Source: Flavobacteriales bacterium | GTDB lineage: Bacteria; Bacteroidota; Bacteroidia; Flavobacteriales_F; PHOS-HE28 | Assembly (NCBI GenBank): GCA_020847755.1 | Contig: JADLBK010000109.1 | Location: 1 to 34,767, forward strand | Reading direction: 5' to 3' | Length of the DNA: 34,767 nt | Shown: positions 33,361-34,767 of the stretch, in pieces | How positions within the stretch are numbered: position 1 is the first letter of the stretch | Layout of the letters: every line of letters begins with the position of its first letter | The notes under the pieces: model-generated | Database searches by the model: none | The model's input: only the letters and a program-made list of their open reading frames with translations | What the model was told of the DNA's origin: nothing | Position numbers and translations under genes: made by a program

Positions 33361-34520
33361 ACGGAACGTCTTCTCTCCGCATCTGGGTGGCGCTGATCGC
33401 GCTGGTGCCGATGCTCGGCGCCCGAAGTTCGGCGCAGGGCCAACCCTGTGGTGCGGGTGTCACGATCCAGGTGACCGCCACACCCACCGGGGCGAACACA
33501 TGGTCGCTGGTGGCCACCGTGGATGGGGCCATGGCCGTGTACAACTACGCCTGGGACGCCGGGGATGGCCAGGGAACCTCGGGCGGTGGCACCGCGTTCG
33601 ATCACACGTTCAGCGCACCGGGAACCTACCTGATGTGCGTGAGCGTGGATGTGCTGGACCAACAGGGCGACTTCTGCACCGCCACGGGATGCGTGGTGGT
33701 CAACAACAGCGGTCTGCCCCCGACGGTGTGCGACTCCACCGATCTCGATTTCGCGGGCAGTTTCGACAACGGCACCTTCACCTTCGCCCTGGAGAGCATC
33801 ATCACCGCGCCCGTGACCAGCATCGCCTGGGACTTCGGCGATGGATCCACCGGCACGGGCACTCCGGTCTCGCACAACTTCACAGGAAATGGGCCATACG
33901 CCGTGTGCATGACCGTGACCCTGCTCGATGCCCTGCAGCAGGACAGCTGCACCGTGCAGACCTGCAACTGGGTGTACTTCGGGCCCGACACCATCCCCTG
34001 CGGGCAGGTGTTGCAGCCGGACTTCGACCACCTGATCAATGGGAGCACGGTGGCGTTCATCAACACCTCACTGACGTCCGGCGCGCTGCCAAGCTTGTTC
34101 TGGGACTTCGGGGACGGCACGACCAGCACGGAGCTGCAGCCGGTGCACACCTACGCTCTCCCGGACCTGTACACCGTGTGCCTCACCGTGACCATCGATG
34201 GTCCGCTGGCCCCTGACACCTGCACCTTGTCCGTGTGCCTGCCCATTGAGCTGATGCCACTGGTCGGGTTCGAAGAGGAGGCCGCTGGCGCGTTCAGCGT
34301 CTCGCCGAACCCGTGTGCCGATGTCCTGGTCGTGCGTTCTGCGGTGGGCTCCGCGAAGTGGTCCGCCGAGGTGCTTGACGCTCAAGGTCGGCGCTGCTGG
34401 TCCGGGATGCTGAACGATGGACCCGACGCGGTGGACGTTTCCACCTTGGATGCCGGACCCTATCTGCTGCGCGTGCAGGATGGACGACGCGCGCGCGTCG
34501 TCCGCTTCGTGAAGGAATAA
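33357..34520 (+). CDS. secreted PKD-domain protein with T9SS sorting domain
   Basis: This 387-residue surface protein has a signal peptide at about 1-27. Three PKD-like Ig domains follow, marked by YAWDAGDGQG (about 64), IAWDFGDGSTG (about 157) and LFWDFGDGTTS (about 244), each ending with a TVCLTV-type strand. Paired cysteines in each repeat suggest disulfides. The last 75 residues, from FSVSPNPCADVLVV to GPYLLRVQDGRRARVVRFVKE, are a typical type A T9SS sorting domain. The ATG overlaps the stop of the barrel protein, so it should be expressed with the sigma/anti-sigma pair. An adhesin or matrix-type role is plausible. Confidence 0.9.
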   Translation: MNGTSSLRIWVALIALVPMLGARSSAQGQPCGAGVTIQVTATPTGANTWSLVATVDGAMAVYNYAWDAGDGQGTSGGGTAFDHTFSAPGTYLMCVSVDVLDQQGDFCTATGCVVVNNSGLPPTVCDSTDLDFAGSFDNGTFTFALESIITAPVTSIAWDFGDGSTGTGTPVSHNFTGNGPYAVCMTVTLLDALQQDSCTVQTCNWVYFGPDTIPCGQVLQPDFDHLINGSTVAFINTSLTSGALPSLFWDFGDGTTSTELQPVHTYALPDLYTVCLTVTIDGPLAPDTCTLSVCLPIELMPLVGFEEEAAGAFSVSPNPCADVLVVRSAVGSAKWSAEVLDAQGRRCWSGMLNDGPDAVDVSTLDAGPYLLRVQDGRRARVVRFVKE

Positions 34521-34574
34521 GTTCGGGCGCCGCGCCGGGAGCGGTGGACGTCTTCGGTGGTGCAGCCCAAGCCC

Positions 34575-34767
34575 ATGACCCGCCGCGCCTTTGCCGTTGC
34601 CTTGCTCGCCAGCCCCCTGCTGGCGCTGGCCAACCCCTGCGACAGCCTCAACGCCGACTTCCAGTTCAGCGTCCTGGGCACCAACGTGTCCTTTCTGCCA
34701 CAGGTGATCGACAACACCTGGAGCTATCAGTGGGACTTCGGCGATGGTGCGTTCGACTGGGGACCCA
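34575..34767 (+). CDS. secreted PKD-domain protein, partial (runs past the right edge)
   Basis: The ATG at 34575 opens a frame of 64 residues to the edge. The signal peptide MTRRAFAVALLASPLLALA is followed by NPCDSLNADFQFSVLGTNVSF and the PKD signature YQWDFGDGAFDWG. It resembles the N-terminal part of a PKD repeat in the preceding gene, 54 bases upstream in the same direction, and is probably part of the same set of exported proteins. Length and C-terminus are unknown. Confidence 0.8.
   Translation, partial: MTRRAFAVALLASPLLALANPCDSLNADFQFSVLGTNVSFLPQVIDNTWSYQWDFGDGAFDWGP

Overview
The window comes from a GC-rich member of the Bacteroidota, most likely an uncultured GC-rich lineage of Flavobacteriales. 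The signs are a GldH gliding-motility lipoprotein between ricT and a class A PBP, the acpP-fabF-rnc-IPExxxVDY-pyk order, two proteins with C-terminal type IX secretion (T9SS) sorting domains, PKD-domain surface proteins, short SSBs without an acidic tip, and promoter boxes close to the Bacteroidota -7 consensus TAnnTTTG. Lineage is inferred from gene content and order only. There is no sign of phage, IS elements, CRISPR or plasmid functions; this is dense chromosomal backbone with a few accessory parts.

Layout. 1-5695 (minus): a succinyl-CoA:3-ketoacid CoA-transferase operon in which scoA and scoB are separated by a polytopic GT-C-like membrane protein gene. A second membrane glycosyltransferase overlaps the scoB stop, and a paralogue of it runs off the left edge. 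5744-11208 (minus): holB, ricT, gldH and a PBP1A-type enzyme. 11371-13620 (plus): pgk, a GNAT acetyltransferase and a cold-shock-domain protein. 13643-15045: cvpA (minus), a conserved hypothetical (plus) and a small lipoprotein (minus). 15110-18181 (plus): a secreted cyclophilin, pheS and a geranylgeranyl-reductase-like flavoprotein. 18197-20341: a methyltransferase (minus) and a T9SS-secreted YCF48 propeller protein (plus). 20345-24603 (minus): acpP-fabF-rnc-IPExxxVDY-pyk. 24662-25261 (minus): a nitroreductase pseudogene with two in-frame stops. 25305-28400 (plus): purN, a 7-bp-period palindromic repeat, marC, rnhA, a biotin carrier protein and an exported superoxide dismutase. 28410-29523 (minus): a PfkB kinase and tRNA-Asn. 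29713-30192 (plus): a secreted hypothetical. 30327-31085 (minus): two tandem ssb genes. 31356-34767 (plus): an ECF sigma factor, a predicted inner-membrane-anchored protein with an outer-membrane barrel, and two PKD proteins.

The most interesting unit is the last. An ECF sigma gene overlaps a gene for one polypeptide that appears to carry a cytoplasmic anti-sigma-like segment, one transmembrane helix, a long disordered periplasmic linker and a C-terminal beta-barrel. That gene overlaps a T9SS-exported PKD protein gene. This would make a direct outer-membrane-to-sigma signalling device that controls its own surface cargo. Other points of note are the interrupted sco operon, a four-cysteine insertion in the extracytoplasmic part of PBP1A, and TAnnTTYG boxes so close to start codons that several mRNAs look leaderless.
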